NCBI GenBank assembly: GCA_002343485.1
Contig: DDST01000077.1
Coordinates: 18,971 to 82,970, forward strand
DNA from: Proteobacteria bacterium UBA2383
GTDB lineage: Bacteria > Pseudomonadota > Gammaproteobacteria > Competibacterales > Competibacteraceae
Direction: 5' to 3'
DNA length: 64,000 nucleotides
The notes beneath the pieces are model-generated. The model was not told where the DNA came from. It ran no database searches and saw only the letters and a list, made by a program, of their open reading frames with translations. Shown here piece after piece: positions 18,537-27,072 of the stretch. The translations under genes were made by a program, and so were the position numbers. Within the stretch, counting starts at the first letter, position 1. The number at the start of each line of letters is the position of its first letter.

Positions 18537-18538
18537 CG

Positions 18539-19210
18539 ATGCGCCTGCTACTGGTTGAAGACGATGCCCTGTTGAGCGATCGGTTACGGGTTGAATTAGA
18601 ACAGGCCGGGTTTGCAGTGGACGTGGCCGCCGATGGCGCCGATGCTGAATTCATGGGGGAATCCGAGCCTTATCATGTCATCGTACTGGATCTTGGACTG
18701 CCTGGCCGTCCGGGTCTGGACGTGCTGCGCCGCTGGCGCGCCGGCGGCAATCCGGTGCCAGTGTTGATCCTGACCGCCCGCGATGCGTGGCATGAAAAAG
18801 TGGATGGTTTCAAGGCCGGTGCGGATGATTACCTTAGTAAACCCTTCCACACTGCCGAGTTGATCGCCCGGTTACAGTCTCTATTGCGGCGCAGTATCGC
18901 CCGGTCGCATGGGCCGTTACGAGTTGCCGGTCTGGAGCTGGACGAGGACGCCCAGACCGCGCGAATTTCCGCTACCGGGGAAATGTTTGAGCTGACCGGT
19001 ACCGAATTTCGCCTGCTGCGCTACTTGATGCGGCACCCTGGTCAGGTATTGTCCAAAACCCGGTTAGCTGAACAGATCTATGACTTTGAAACCGAACGCG
19101 ATAGCAACGTGCTCGAGGTCTACATTAACCGGCTGCGCCGTAAATTCGGACGGGAATTGATTACGACCCGCCGCGGCCAAGGTTATGTCTTCGGAACCGG
19201 CCCGGCATGA
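18539..19210 (+). CDS. OmpR/PhoP-family response regulator
   Basis: A 223-residue regulator: receiver domain with acidic pocket (LLVEDDALL), phospho-acceptor Asp51 (VLDLGLPG) and KPF signature ([10 protein letters not shown]), followed by a winged-helix DNA-binding domain ([19 protein letters not shown] ... [11 protein letters not shown]). The frame is open from 18503, but 18539 is the conserved start and follows AGGA. It overlaps the kinase gene by four bases. Targets are unknown; the neighbouring fcc and cytochrome genes are candidates. Confidence 0.94.
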   Translation: MRLLLVEDDALLSDRLRVELEQAGFAVDVAADGADAEFMGESEPYHVIVLDLGLPGRPGLDVLRRWRAGGNPVPVLILTARDAWHEKVDGFKAGADDYLSKPFHTAELIARLQSLLRRSIARSHGPLRVAGLELDEDAQTARISATGEMFELTGTEFRLLRYLMRHPGQVLSKTRLAEQIYDFETERDSNVLEVYINRLRRKFGRELITTRRGQGYVFGTGPA

Positions 19211-20535
19211 CCTCCCTGCAAACCCGATTGTCGGCTGGCTTGATCGTGACGCTCGCTGTACTCACTCTCTCGGCAGTTGCTATCGGCGGCTACTCACTGC
19301 GCCAGTTAGCTGAGGATTTTGTCGCGGCCCGGCTGGAACACGATCTGCAAACGCTGCTGGCCGCGCTGGAATTTGACGCTGCCGGCCAACCTCGCCTGCC
19401 GGCGGACCGGGTCAGTGCTTCTTTTCATCAACCCTATTCGGGGCACTATTACCAGATTGAAATTCCCGGTGGCGAGCTCTGTTCCCGCTCGCTTTGGGAT
19501 ATGGATCTAAAGTTACCGCCGCTTGCAACGGATCGTTTCACCCGGGCCTTCGTCACCGGCCCGCAGAATCAGCAATTATTGCTGGTCGGTCGTGCCTTTC
19601 GGGTCGAGGATCGCCCCGTTGCTATCGCCGTCACTGAAGATTTTGCGCCAGTGCGTCAGGGTATCAACCATCTGTTGCTGGAATTTATCGGAATCGCTCT
19701 ATTGCTGTTCGGTGTCCTGCTATTGTGTCAGCGGTTGATCGTGCGCCGTGGCCTAGCGCCGTTAGAGGAAGTGCGTCGCGAACTCCCCCGGCTGGCTCAC
19801 GGTGAAATTGCGCAACTATCCATCGATACCCCGGATGAAGTGCGGCCACTGGTCGTTGAGTTGAACCGGTTGCTGGCGTTGCTGGATCAACGCCAGCGGC
19901 GGGCGCGACATGCGTTGGGTAACTTGGCGCATGCATTGAAAACCCCGCTGACCGCTTTGATCCAACTGGCCGAGCAATCGCCTCCGCCTCTCGATTCCAG
20001 CGAATGGGATGATTTACGCCAGCAAATCCGGCAAATCCATGCCTTGACTGAGCGTGAACTCAAGCGTGCTCGAATCGCCGGAAGTGGCGCACCGGGCCGG
20101 CGCGTGCTGTTGGAGGGGGAAATTACGGATCTGGTTGAAACCTTGCGCCGTATCTACCGCGACCGGGATCTACAGTTCGACATCCAGATTCTGCCTGGCA
20201 GCGGGTTTTCCGGCGACCGCGACGATCTGTTGGAATTGTTGGGTAATCTGCTCGACAATGCTTGTCAGTGGGCGGGATGCACTGTGCGGCTGACTGCTGG
20301 CGCCAGTTCGAAGGACGTATGGCTGAAGGTAGAGGACGATGGGCCTGGCTGTCCCCCGGAACAGCTAGCCTTGCTGCAACAACGCGGGACACGGATCGAT
20401 GAATCCCGCGCCGGTCATGGCCTGGGATTGGCAATCGCGGGCGATATTGTTGAACAATATCGGGGAGTCCTGAAACTTGGCCGCTCTGAGGTGTTGGGCG
20501 GTTTTCTCGCTGAGGTAATGCTGCCTTCCCCCTGA
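19207..20535 (+). CDS. Membrane sensor histidine kinase, PhoQ-like
   Basis: A 442-residue kinase with a first membrane span near residues 9-31, a periplasmic sensor region of about 125 residues, and a second span ([19 protein letters not shown]). A HAMP-like linker follows, then the dimerisation helix with phospho-acceptor His242 ([19 protein letters not shown]), and an ATPase domain with the N-box ([14 protein letters not shown]) and [16 protein letters not shown]. It shares an ATGA overlap with its regulator. The upstream PepSY proteins may set its input. Confidence 0.94.
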   Translation: MTSLQTRLSAGLIVTLAVLTLSAVAIGGYSLRQLAEDFVAARLEHDLQTLLAALEFDAAGQPRLPADRVSASFHQPYSGHYYQIEIPGGELCSRSLWDMDLKLPPLATDRFTRAFVTGPQNQQLLLVGRAFRVEDRPVAIAVTEDFAPVRQGINHLLLEFIGIALLLFGVLLLCQRLIVRRGLAPLEEVRRELPRLAHGEIAQLSIDTPDEVRPLVVELNRLLALLDQRQRRARHALGNLAHALKTPLTALIQLAEQSPPPLDSSEWDDLRQQIRQIHALTERELKRARIAGSGAPGRRVLLEGEITDLVETLRRIYRDRDLQFDIQILPGSGFSGDRDDLLELLGNLLDNACQWAGCTVRLTAGASSKDVWLKVEDDGPGCPPEQLALLQQRGTRIDESRAGHGLGLAIAGDIVEQYRGVLKLGRSEVLGGFLAEVMLPSP

Positions 20536-20552
20536 TATTCCTTTTTTCTGGG

Positions 20553-23294
20553 CTAATAACCCTCGAAAGTAAATCGTGCTGAGCCAATTACCAGCGTGTC
20601 GCCGGTTGCCAATGCCAGTACTTCATTGGTCGCAAGACCGTGGCAACCGACCTGTATTGAACCCGGCGCCGCCAGATTCTGGATCCAGTACATGCCTTCC
20701 CTGAACAATAATTCAGCATGATGGGGCACCACATCCGGTGCATTAATCCGTAAACCATCCTGTGGCGAATTGCCCATGGGCAACCACTTAGGCACGTAGT
20801 AGTGCGCGATCTGCTGATGAGCTGCGTCGTCACGCTCAAAGTGGACATATAACAATGAGCCTGGGTTGCCGACCCCGTTGAGTTCAGCCACTCGATCCTG
20901 CGTACGGATCAGATGCAGATAGCGGTTACGGAGATTTGTTCGCAATTCGTTATTGTCGACTTGCTGGTCGCGTTGACGCAAGACCTCAACCAGTTCCAGC
21001 AGATAGTGGCCGAATCGGTCACGTGGCTCTTGGGTATTCCAGCCTAGTATCTCGCGTTCTCCTTTGCGATCCCAGGCCACGGACAACCGCAGGTGGTATA
21101 AGCCGCAGATATCGACCACATCATCCGCTTCCAGCATTTCCCAGTGCCCGCGATCCAGCCGTTGGCCGTTGCGTCCTGTATAGGTATAACCGTGATTGCT
21201 GGCCGCCATTAATACCAATTGATCGCCTAGCGCACAGACGACGCAATGCAAGCGGGAAATCCGGCTGTATTTCGGTACTAAACCCAAAGTGAAATCCCCA
21301 AATCCAACGCCAGCGGTAGCGCTCTGCCGGCCGAAGATCATAAAAGGACGGGAGACTAATTCAATGCGTGCTGGAGCTTGAGCCGGATCAGCGGCTAGCA
21401 GCAAGGCTCGGGTCAGCGGAGTTCCTCGGCTTAGGGTCTGTTCATTCGTTGTACGTAGGTGATGCGTGTGCTCGGGGTTATCTTCCAGTTCCAGTAAGAG
21501 GGTACAGGCCAGGTTGCCATTCCCTGTGGTGCCCGATAGCCACTCTCTAGTATTCGATTCAGCAACTGGAACATCCGGCCAGAAACGATCATAGGTGGAT
21601 TCGACATTTGCTCCAGGTTCCGTTTTCAGGCTCTCCGGGCTTCTCGCTGAAAAATCCAGGCGAATCTCCATACGGTTCGCATAAGCAGACCATTCCCCGC
21701 GATGGTCACAGAGTTCAAGTTCTAGCCAGAGAGTTGCTTGGGTAGGCTCCGTATGGAGCAGGCGGTAATCCAGATAGACGGGGTGTGCATCCCGGCCATC
21801 CAATAACCGGACGGGCAGCGCTTGCCCGTCCTTGGCAAAGGCGAGTTCAGGGCTGCGCACATGTAACCGGATTTCCCGGTACAGCCACCAGGTGGGATTG
21901 ATAAGCAAGGCACAGAGCACTCCATCCCGTTCAGGCAATACTGGAGCAGCAGATGCCAGCCCTATCAGAACCGGTTGCCGGGTTTCTTGTAATCGTGCGA
22001 ACCTTCGTTCGCACTCATCCCGTTGTGCTGAAGTATTATCGTGCAACCAACGCAGGTACCGGTTGCGGAAATACTGTAGCGCCTCACGATCCTGGGCCTC
22101 TTTACGATCGTGCTTCGTCCCTAGATCGCTCAGCAGATTCGCAAACTCGCGCAGGGACGGTGAAATACTGGCTGCTTTACGTGGTTCAGCGGTGGTCTCG
22201 GCCGGTCTGCTGGCTGGTGGTGGCGGCGCGACCGGTAGCTCTTCGATGACCAGCTGTGTCGGTGGTAAAGCCTCGTCAGAGGGTAAAGTGACGGGAACCG
22301 TTTCATCCGGTGCCGGTTCGCCCGGGCCGCCCGCATCCGTCTTCAGTGTCTCTTCTAGATCGAAATCGAAACTCAGGCCCAGCTCAGGAAAATCCAGTTC
22401 GAATAATCCTCCTTCTTCGGCGGGTAAGGACGGTGCCGCGTCAGCAGTGTGTGAGAAATTGCCGGCGTTCAGCGCTGATGCATGGTGGGACGGTTCATTA
22501 AGAAAACAACTCCGGGCCGCCTCATCGACCAGTGCCGGGGTTATCTCTGCGCCTGCCTCCAGGCTAGCAAAGAGCAGAAGGGTATCGCATAACATGACAA
22601 TAGCGCCTGGAACGCCTTGACAATACTGAATAATGCGCTCAGTCACGGTATCCGATGGCAAGCTGCCATCCCAATGTTCAGCGGTTTCAAACTGATGGCG
22701 GATGAACAATTCCGCTTCCTGGTTGCTTAACATACCGAGACGGCAACGTGTCACGATACTGGCTTGAAGCCGGTGTAATTCCGGTTGGCGCAACTTGCCT
22801 TCAATGTCGGGTAGCCCTGCCAATACGATTTGCAAACGATGCATGGGGACCGCAGGCATCTCCACAAAATCGTGCAGACGGCGCAAAACGTCGAGGCGCA
22901 GATGGTGAGCGTCATCAATCAACAGGGCGACAACCTGATTGCGGCGTGCACAAGCGGCCAGCGTATCCAGCAATAACCGGCTTTGCTGGCCAGCGTCCAG
23001 ATGGTCCGCCGGTAATTCCAAGCTGGCACATAGATAGTTGAGAATATTAGTAAAATCGAGACTGGCGTTGGTTAGCAGCACGAAATGGATGTCGCTTGCT
23101 TGAGTCATACAACGACGCAATACCCGCGTCTTGCCGACACCGGCTTCTCCTGTGAACAGAATGACGCCTCGCCGCTCCCGGATGCTTTCCAGGATATCCT
23201 CGCAAGCAGCATCAAAGGCGGCGTTATGGTAAAACTGCTTCAGTTCCTTCGATTCGAAGGACTGATGATCAGAGCCGGTATTGGTGGTGCGCAT
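20553..23294 (-). CDS. ExeA/GspA-like AAA ATPase fused to C-terminal FHA-type domains
   Basis: A 913-residue protein. Residues 1-280 are an ExeA-type ATPase: FYHNAAFDAACEDILESI, Walker A GEAGVGKT (49-56), Walker B VVALLIDDAH (121-130), and a sensor region ending near SCFLNEP. A Pro/Glu/Ala-rich linker follows (about 300-390). The rest is a long beta-rich part ending in two FHA-like modules. The first holds FMIFGRQSATAG, SRISRLHCVV, NHGYTYTGRNGQ; the second holds GLRINAPDVVPHHAELLF, GSIQVGCHGLATNE and GDTLVIG. FHA domains bind phosphothreonine, so ATP hydrolysis may be coupled to a phosphoprotein partner. There is no predicted membrane span and no type II secretion or pilus gene beside it. Function unknown. 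Confidence 0.8.
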   Translation of the reverse strand: MRTTNTGSDHQSFESKELKQFYHNAAFDAACEDILESIRERRGVILFTGEAGVGKTRVLRRCMTQASDIHFVLLTNASLDFTNILNYLCASLELPADHLDAGQQSRLLLDTLAACARRNQVVALLIDDAHHLRLDVLRRLHDFVEMPAVPMHRLQIVLAGLPDIEGKLRQPELHRLQASIVTRCRLGMLSNQEAELFIRHQFETAEHWDGSLPSDTVTERIIQYCQGVPGAIVMLCDTLLLFASLEAGAEITPALVDEAARSCFLNEPSHHASALNAGNFSHTADAAPSLPAEEGGLFELDFPELGLSFDFDLEETLKTDAGGPGEPAPDETVPVTLPSDEALPPTQLVIEELPVAPPPPASRPAETTAEPRKAASISPSLREFANLLSDLGTKHDRKEAQDREALQYFRNRYLRWLHDNTSAQRDECERRFARLQETRQPVLIGLASAAPVLPERDGVLCALLINPTWWLYREIRLHVRSPELAFAKDGQALPVRLLDGRDAHPVYLDYRLLHTEPTQATLWLELELCDHRGEWSAYANRMEIRLDFSARSPESLKTEPGANVESTYDRFWPDVPVAESNTREWLSGTTGNGNLACTLLLELEDNPEHTHHLRTTNEQTLSRGTPLTRALLLAADPAQAPARIELVSRPFMIFGRQSATAGVGFGDFTLGLVPKYSRISRLHCVVCALGDQLVLMAASNHGYTYTGRNGQRLDRGHWEMLEADDVVDICGLYHLRLSVAWDRKGEREILGWNTQEPRDRFGHYLLELVEVLRQRDQQVDNNELRTNLRNRYLHLIRTQDRVAELNGVGNPGSLLYVHFERDDAAHQQIAHYYVPKWLPMGNSPQDGLRINAPDVVPHHAELLFREGMYWIQNLAAPGSIQVGCHGLATNEVLALATGDTLVIGSARFTFEGY

Positions 23295-23620
23295 ATCCCC
23301 TCCCGCCAGTCGCTACCGCAAGTTTACGACGCTTATGTCAATCTCAACAGTCCCCATACGCTGTCTGTAGCAGTCACTGTGGGTTGCTAGACTGTTTTGA
23401 TGCTGTGCGCTTGCCGCATTGGCTAAGCAGTGCTTCTCTGAGCCTTGAAAAAACAAACTTGATTAGCACGCAGCATGGCTGAAGATTCGAGTATGTCAGT
23501 CCCTCTCTCCTCGGCTGGTAGTTTAACCTCTAACGTACCATCTAAAGAATCATCCGTTTGCTTGGCAATCACCGTTGCAGCTGACTTGCACCTTTAAGGC
23601 TCTCTGCGTGTTATGCGGGG
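23295..23620. other. Intergenic, no gene recognised
   Basis: Separates the minus-strand ATPase gene from plus-strand genes. A 40-codon frame (from 23475) lacks a ribosome site. No riboswitch, operator or repeat could be assigned. Confidence 0.4.
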
Positions 23621-23887
23621 TTGCTGGCAGTCATTCATCAGTTGCTTGGGTTACGGGTTGGCGGTCTGTGGGCCTACGCGCGGTTTGCCCTTGGGCCGTT
23701 GACAACAACTTTGGTGGAGCGTAGACGTGACCCTGGACTGCTAAATATGCCGTTCGCAACACAACTGCGCTGCCATCTGGAACGGCTCGGACTGACCGGT
23801 ATCAAGCGCGACCAACTTCTTGAAGTCTGTGAGGTTATGCTACCACATACCATTGCAGATGAATTAAAAAATCTGTTCAATAAATAA
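23621..23887 (+). CDS. Short hypothetical protein, doubtful
   Basis: An 88-codon frame beginning with TTG and lacking a clear ribosome site. A shorter version could start at ATG 23747 (MPFATQLRC), giving 46 residues with an amphipathic helical look (CHLERLGLTGIKRDQLLEVCEVML). I do not recognise it. It could be the end of a decayed gene. Confidence 0.35.
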   Translation: MLAVIHQLLGLRVGGLWAYARFALGPLTTTLVERRRDPGLLNMPFATQLRCHLERLGLTGIKRDQLLEVCEVMLPHTIADELKNLFNK

Positions 23888-24069
23888 ACAAACGTCTCTT
23901 TTGAGGTGTAATGAATGCATTGGAGCAAGGTTGAGAATATGGATTTAACTTGCGCTAAAATGCCATTAGCGCCTCCGGTAGCGCAGATCGAATCTCAAGG
24001 CCCGCCCCATAGTCACTAGCGGAAGCAACCCGAACCGCCCGCCGGGCGGACGCTTTTCAGGAAATAAGT

Positions 24070-25437
24070 ATGACTGAACCCGTTAAATACGTACTCGACG
24101 AAACCCGGATGCCTAAATTTTGGTACAATTTGGTTGCCGATCTCCCCGCGCCGCCGCCGCCCGTGCTGCATCCCGGCACTCTGCAGCCGATTGGCCCGGA
24201 CGATTTGGCGCCGCTGTTCCCAACGACACTCATTGAGCAAGAAGCCGCTAGCGAACGTGACATTGAAATCCCAGGACCGGTACAGGACATTTATCGGCAA
24301 TGGCGGCCTAGTCCCTTGTATCGTGCTCGCCGTTTGGAAAAAGCGCTCGGTACACCAGCGCGGATTTATTACAAATATGAAGGAGTTAGTCCGGCTGGCA
24401 GTCACAAACCCAACACGGCTGTTGCGCAAGCCTTTTACAACAAGGAAGCCGGTGTTAAACGGATTGCAACTGAAACTGGCGCTGGGCAATGGGGTTCTTC
24501 GCTGGCCTTTGCGGGAGCGTTGTTCGGTATCGATGTCCAGGTTTTCATGGTCCGGGTCTCATACAATCAAAAACCTTATCGCCGGGCGTTAATGGAAACC
24601 TACGGGGCGCGCTGTATTGCCTCCCCATCCGAGGAAACCGTCTCCGGCCGGGCGGTTCTCGCCCAGCGCCCGGATCATCCAGGTAGTTTAGGTATCGCTA
24701 TTTCTGAGGCGGTGGAAGTCGCCGCACAACGCGATGACACCAAGTATGCGCTTGGGTCGGTGCTCAATCATGTTCTGTTGCATCAAACCGTGGTGGGCTT
24801 AGAAGCCGTTGCCCAATTGGAAATGGCTAATGACTATCCCGATGTGGTAGTCGGCTGCACAGGGGGTGGTTCTAACTTTGCCGGTATCGCCTTCCCGTTC
24901 ATTGGCGCTGAACTGCGCGGCGGCCAGAAGGTGCGCATTGTCGCTATCGAGCCAGCCGCTTGCCCCACGCTGACTCGTGGTCCTTATGCTTATGACTTTG
25001 GCGATACTGCCCACCTGACCCCATTGACCAAGATGCATACTTTGGGTTCGACTTTCACGCCTCCTGGGTTTCATGCCGGCGGTTTGCGTTATCACGGTAT
25101 GGCACCGCTGGTTAGCCACGTCAAGGAGCTGGGATTGATCGAGGCCCGTGCCTATCATCAACTTGGCTGCTTTGCAGCAGGTGTGCAATTCGCCCGCGCT
25201 GAGGGCATCCTGCCAGCGCCAGAAGCGAATCATGCTGTGAAAGGTGCCATTGATGAAGCACTGCGTTGCAAGGAGGAAGGGGTGAGCCGGGCGATCCTGT
25301 TTAACCTTTGTGGTCATGGTCATTTTGATATGCAGGCTTACATGGATTATTTCGCTGGCAAGTTAACCGATCAGGACTACGACGAGTCTGAATTAGCGAT
25401 GGCTTTGGCAGGATTGCCGTCGGTGACAGCGGTGTAA
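24070..25437 (+). CDS. TrpB2-type tryptophan synthase beta chain
   Basis: A 455-residue PLP enzyme of the TrpB-related (TrpB2) branch, longer than ordinary TrpB (about 400). It joins indole and serine, or acts as a serine/phosphoserine-linked paralogue. Motifs: [16 protein letters not shown] [20 protein letters not shown] lysine Lys113 in [35 protein letters not shown], the phosphate loop [11 protein letters not shown], and the C-terminal [22 protein letters not shown] precedes the start. No trpA or other trp gene is near, fitting the stand-alone behaviour of TrpB2. A GC-rich hairpin (around 24036-24050) lies upstream, but no leader peptide was seen. Confidence 0.92.
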   Translation: MTEPVKYVLDETRMPKFWYNLVADLPAPPPPVLHPGTLQPIGPDDLAPLFPTTLIEQEAASERDIEIPGPVQDIYRQWRPSPLYRARRLEKALGTPARIYYKYEGVSPAGSHKPNTAVAQAFYNKEAGVKRIATETGAGQWGSSLAFAGALFGIDVQVFMVRVSYNQKPYRRALMETYGARCIASPSEETVSGRAVLAQRPDHPGSLGIAISEAVEVAAQRDDTKYALGSVLNHVLLHQTVVGLEAVAQLEMANDYPDVVVGCTGGGSNFAGIAFPFIGAELRGGQKVRIVAIEPAACPTLTRGPYAYDFGDTAHLTPLTKMHTLGSTFTPPGFHAGGLRYHGMAPLVSHVKELGLIEARAYHQLGCFAAGVQFARAEGILPAPEANHAVKGAIDEALRCKEEGVSRAILFNLCGHGHFDMQAYMDYFAGKLTDQDYDESELAMALAGLPSVTAV

Positions 25438-25904
25438 AAAAGCTGACGGGAGCGGTGGTCGATGATTACTGCGCCCATTTGTCTTGCCATGAATTGAATG
25501 CTATTTAGCGTTTCCAAGAACGGTGCCAACGCCAAAATACCACGGGTAGGGTCAAGCCCAATAAGGCCCAAACCGGAGGTTCGTCTATCGTAGGAATATC
25601 ATCCTTAACACTGATTGTGTCATTGGTGCAGTTCATGGTCCAGCTGATATTCAAGTCAGTGTTGTTAATAGCATCTCCGAACACTGATTTTGCAACGCTG
25701 ATCTCCTAATTTAGATATTAGTTTTCTTGTTGCAGGCAGGTTACCGGTCCATGTCTTCGCTTGGATTCTTCCATTGAGGTAGCGTAAGCGTATTAATTGC
25801 CCGGAGTGACAACAATAGTGCTTTCCACGCATGGTCTAATGGCTCTAAAGCCAGCCAGTTTGATCAGGTTGTTTTGATATTTTTCATATTCCTGTGGAGT
25901 GCTT
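25438..25904. other. 467-base gap holding a sorting-tail remnant
   Basis: Contains the gene fragment at 25505-25684 on the minus strand and the probable promoter region of the GGDEF gene (AT-rich at 25855-25890). Nothing else was recognised. Confidence 0.5.
25505..25684 (-). pseudogene. C-terminal remnant of a surface protein with a PEP/IPTL-CTERM-like tail
   Basis: Translated on the minus strand this gives about 59 residues: TDLNISWTMNCTNDTI, then a tripartite end consisting of the short motif DDIPTIDEPP, a hydrophobic span VWALLGLTLPVVFW and a basic cluster RWHRSWKR before the stop. That layout is the hallmark of exosortase-type sorting signals (PEP-CTERM, IPTL-CTERM), although the motif is not an exact match to either. 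An in-frame TAG lies just upstream (about 25711), and the only start is a GTG with no ribosome site, so the rest of the gene appears lost. The PrsT-like gene at 11-15 kb belongs to the same type of system. Confidence 0.55.
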
Positions 25905-27017
25905 ATGTTTTGGGATAATAAAACTGACCAGAAACCAACGGCTCCAGTCGATAGCTCGACCTCACCAGGCATCGCCGATCCGGCGTTAGACGCGACAGGT
26001 GCGCTATTGCGCATTTGGGGTAAGTACGCCTTTGACCTTGATCAACTTAATTCAAATACAATTAAAGACCTATGTGAAAAATGGGCGCGGCATGTACTGA
26101 TCGCTGCCCCTTGTCCTGGTACTGAATCCGACAATACCAACGCTTCCGGGCGCGCTGATCGCAACTGGCTGGGATTGCGTGAATTTTTTACTCAGTTGCG
26201 AAAGCGGGAAAATGCTTACGTTACCGCCAGCTTAAAGGATATCCGCCAGGTTCTCGGTGATTTGATCAACACCTTGGGCAAAGTGCTGGTCGAAGATGAG
26301 GAGGAGCAGACTGAGATTGTTGACCAACTCAATCACCTAAAAAACGTGATCGAAAGTAATGCGTCGCTAGACGCTATCAAATGTGAAGCCATGCAAGTGA
26401 TTAGTGCTATTGGGCGTATCGCTGAATCCCGGCAGCATGTGCATCATACGGTGTTGGAGGAATTGACTGACAAGCTCAAATCCATGCGAGCTGAGTTGAG
26501 TGCAGCCCGCCGGGAGATGGAGCTGGACGCGCTGACGCAGCTTTACAACCGAAAAGCTTTTGATCAGCAATTGTTACGCATTTTCGAACTGGGCCGGCTT
26601 TCCAGCCAGCCAGTGTGCCTGCTTATGGTGGATATCGATCATTTTAAGCAGATTAATGATCAACTTGGCCACCCAGCGGGTGATCTGGTTCTTAGGCAGT
26701 TTGCGGACTGCTGTGTTCAGACCTTTCCGCGCCGCAGCGATTTTGTCGCTCGCTATGGTGGCGAGGAATTTGCGATGATTCTGCAGGAAACCGCGATGGA
26801 TGCTGCCGGGATGCTGGGCGAAAGACTGCTGCAAGCAGCGCGCAATCTGTGCCCGGATTATCAAGGCCATAAGCTGTGCTTTACAGTCTCTGTCGGTATA
26901 GCGGAACTGAGTGTGACTGATGAAAATACATCAAGCTGGCTGCAGAGAGCAGATAGTGCTCTGTATCGTGCCAAGCAGGGTGGACGAGATCGGTTGGTGA
27001 AAGGACTCAATATTTAA
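25905..27017 (+). CDS. Diguanylate cyclase (GGDEF)
   Basis: A 370-residue soluble protein. Residues about 1-195 are helical, with a coiled coil before the catalytic part (VLEELTDKLKSMRAELSAARREME). The GGDEF domain starts at LDALTQLYNRKAFDQQL, has the metal-site MVDIDHFKQINDQLGH and the catalytic RYGGEEF, so it should make cyclic di-GMP. No RxxD product-inhibition site is obvious just before GGEEF. The ATG at 25905 follows GGAG; an in-frame GTG six bases earlier is less likely. It ends 55 bases from the convergent flagellin gene, and cyclic di-GMP commonly controls motility. Confidence 0.92.
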   Translation: MFWDNKTDQKPTAPVDSSTSPGIADPALDATGALLRIWGKYAFDLDQLNSNTIKDLCEKWARHVLIAAPCPGTESDNTNASGRADRNWLGLREFFTQLRKRENAYVTASLKDIRQVLGDLINTLGKVLVEDEEEQTEIVDQLNHLKNVIESNASLDAIKCEAMQVISAIGRIAESRQHVHHTVLEELTDKLKSMRAELSAARREMELDALTQLYNRKAFDQQLLRIFELGRLSSQPVCLLMVDIDHFKQINDQLGHPAGDLVLRQFADCCVQTFPRRSDFVARYGGEEFAMILQETAMDAAGMLGERLLQAARNLCPDYQGHKLCFTVSVGIAELSVTDENTSSWLQRADSALYRAKQGGRDRLVKGLNI

Positions 27018-27072
27018 AGCGCAAAATCCGCAGCATCGCTGGAAGACTGCCGGTTACTAATTCGCGAATTTT

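Noticed and set aside
18503..18538. Longer response-regulator start at 18503
   Set aside because: It would overlap the PepSY gene, and the extra residues are not part of the receiver fold; ATG 18539 has AGGA upstream.
23475..23597. 40-codon frame upstream of trpB2 as a leader peptide
   Set aside because: It contains no tryptophan run and no ribosome site, and no attenuator hairpins follow.
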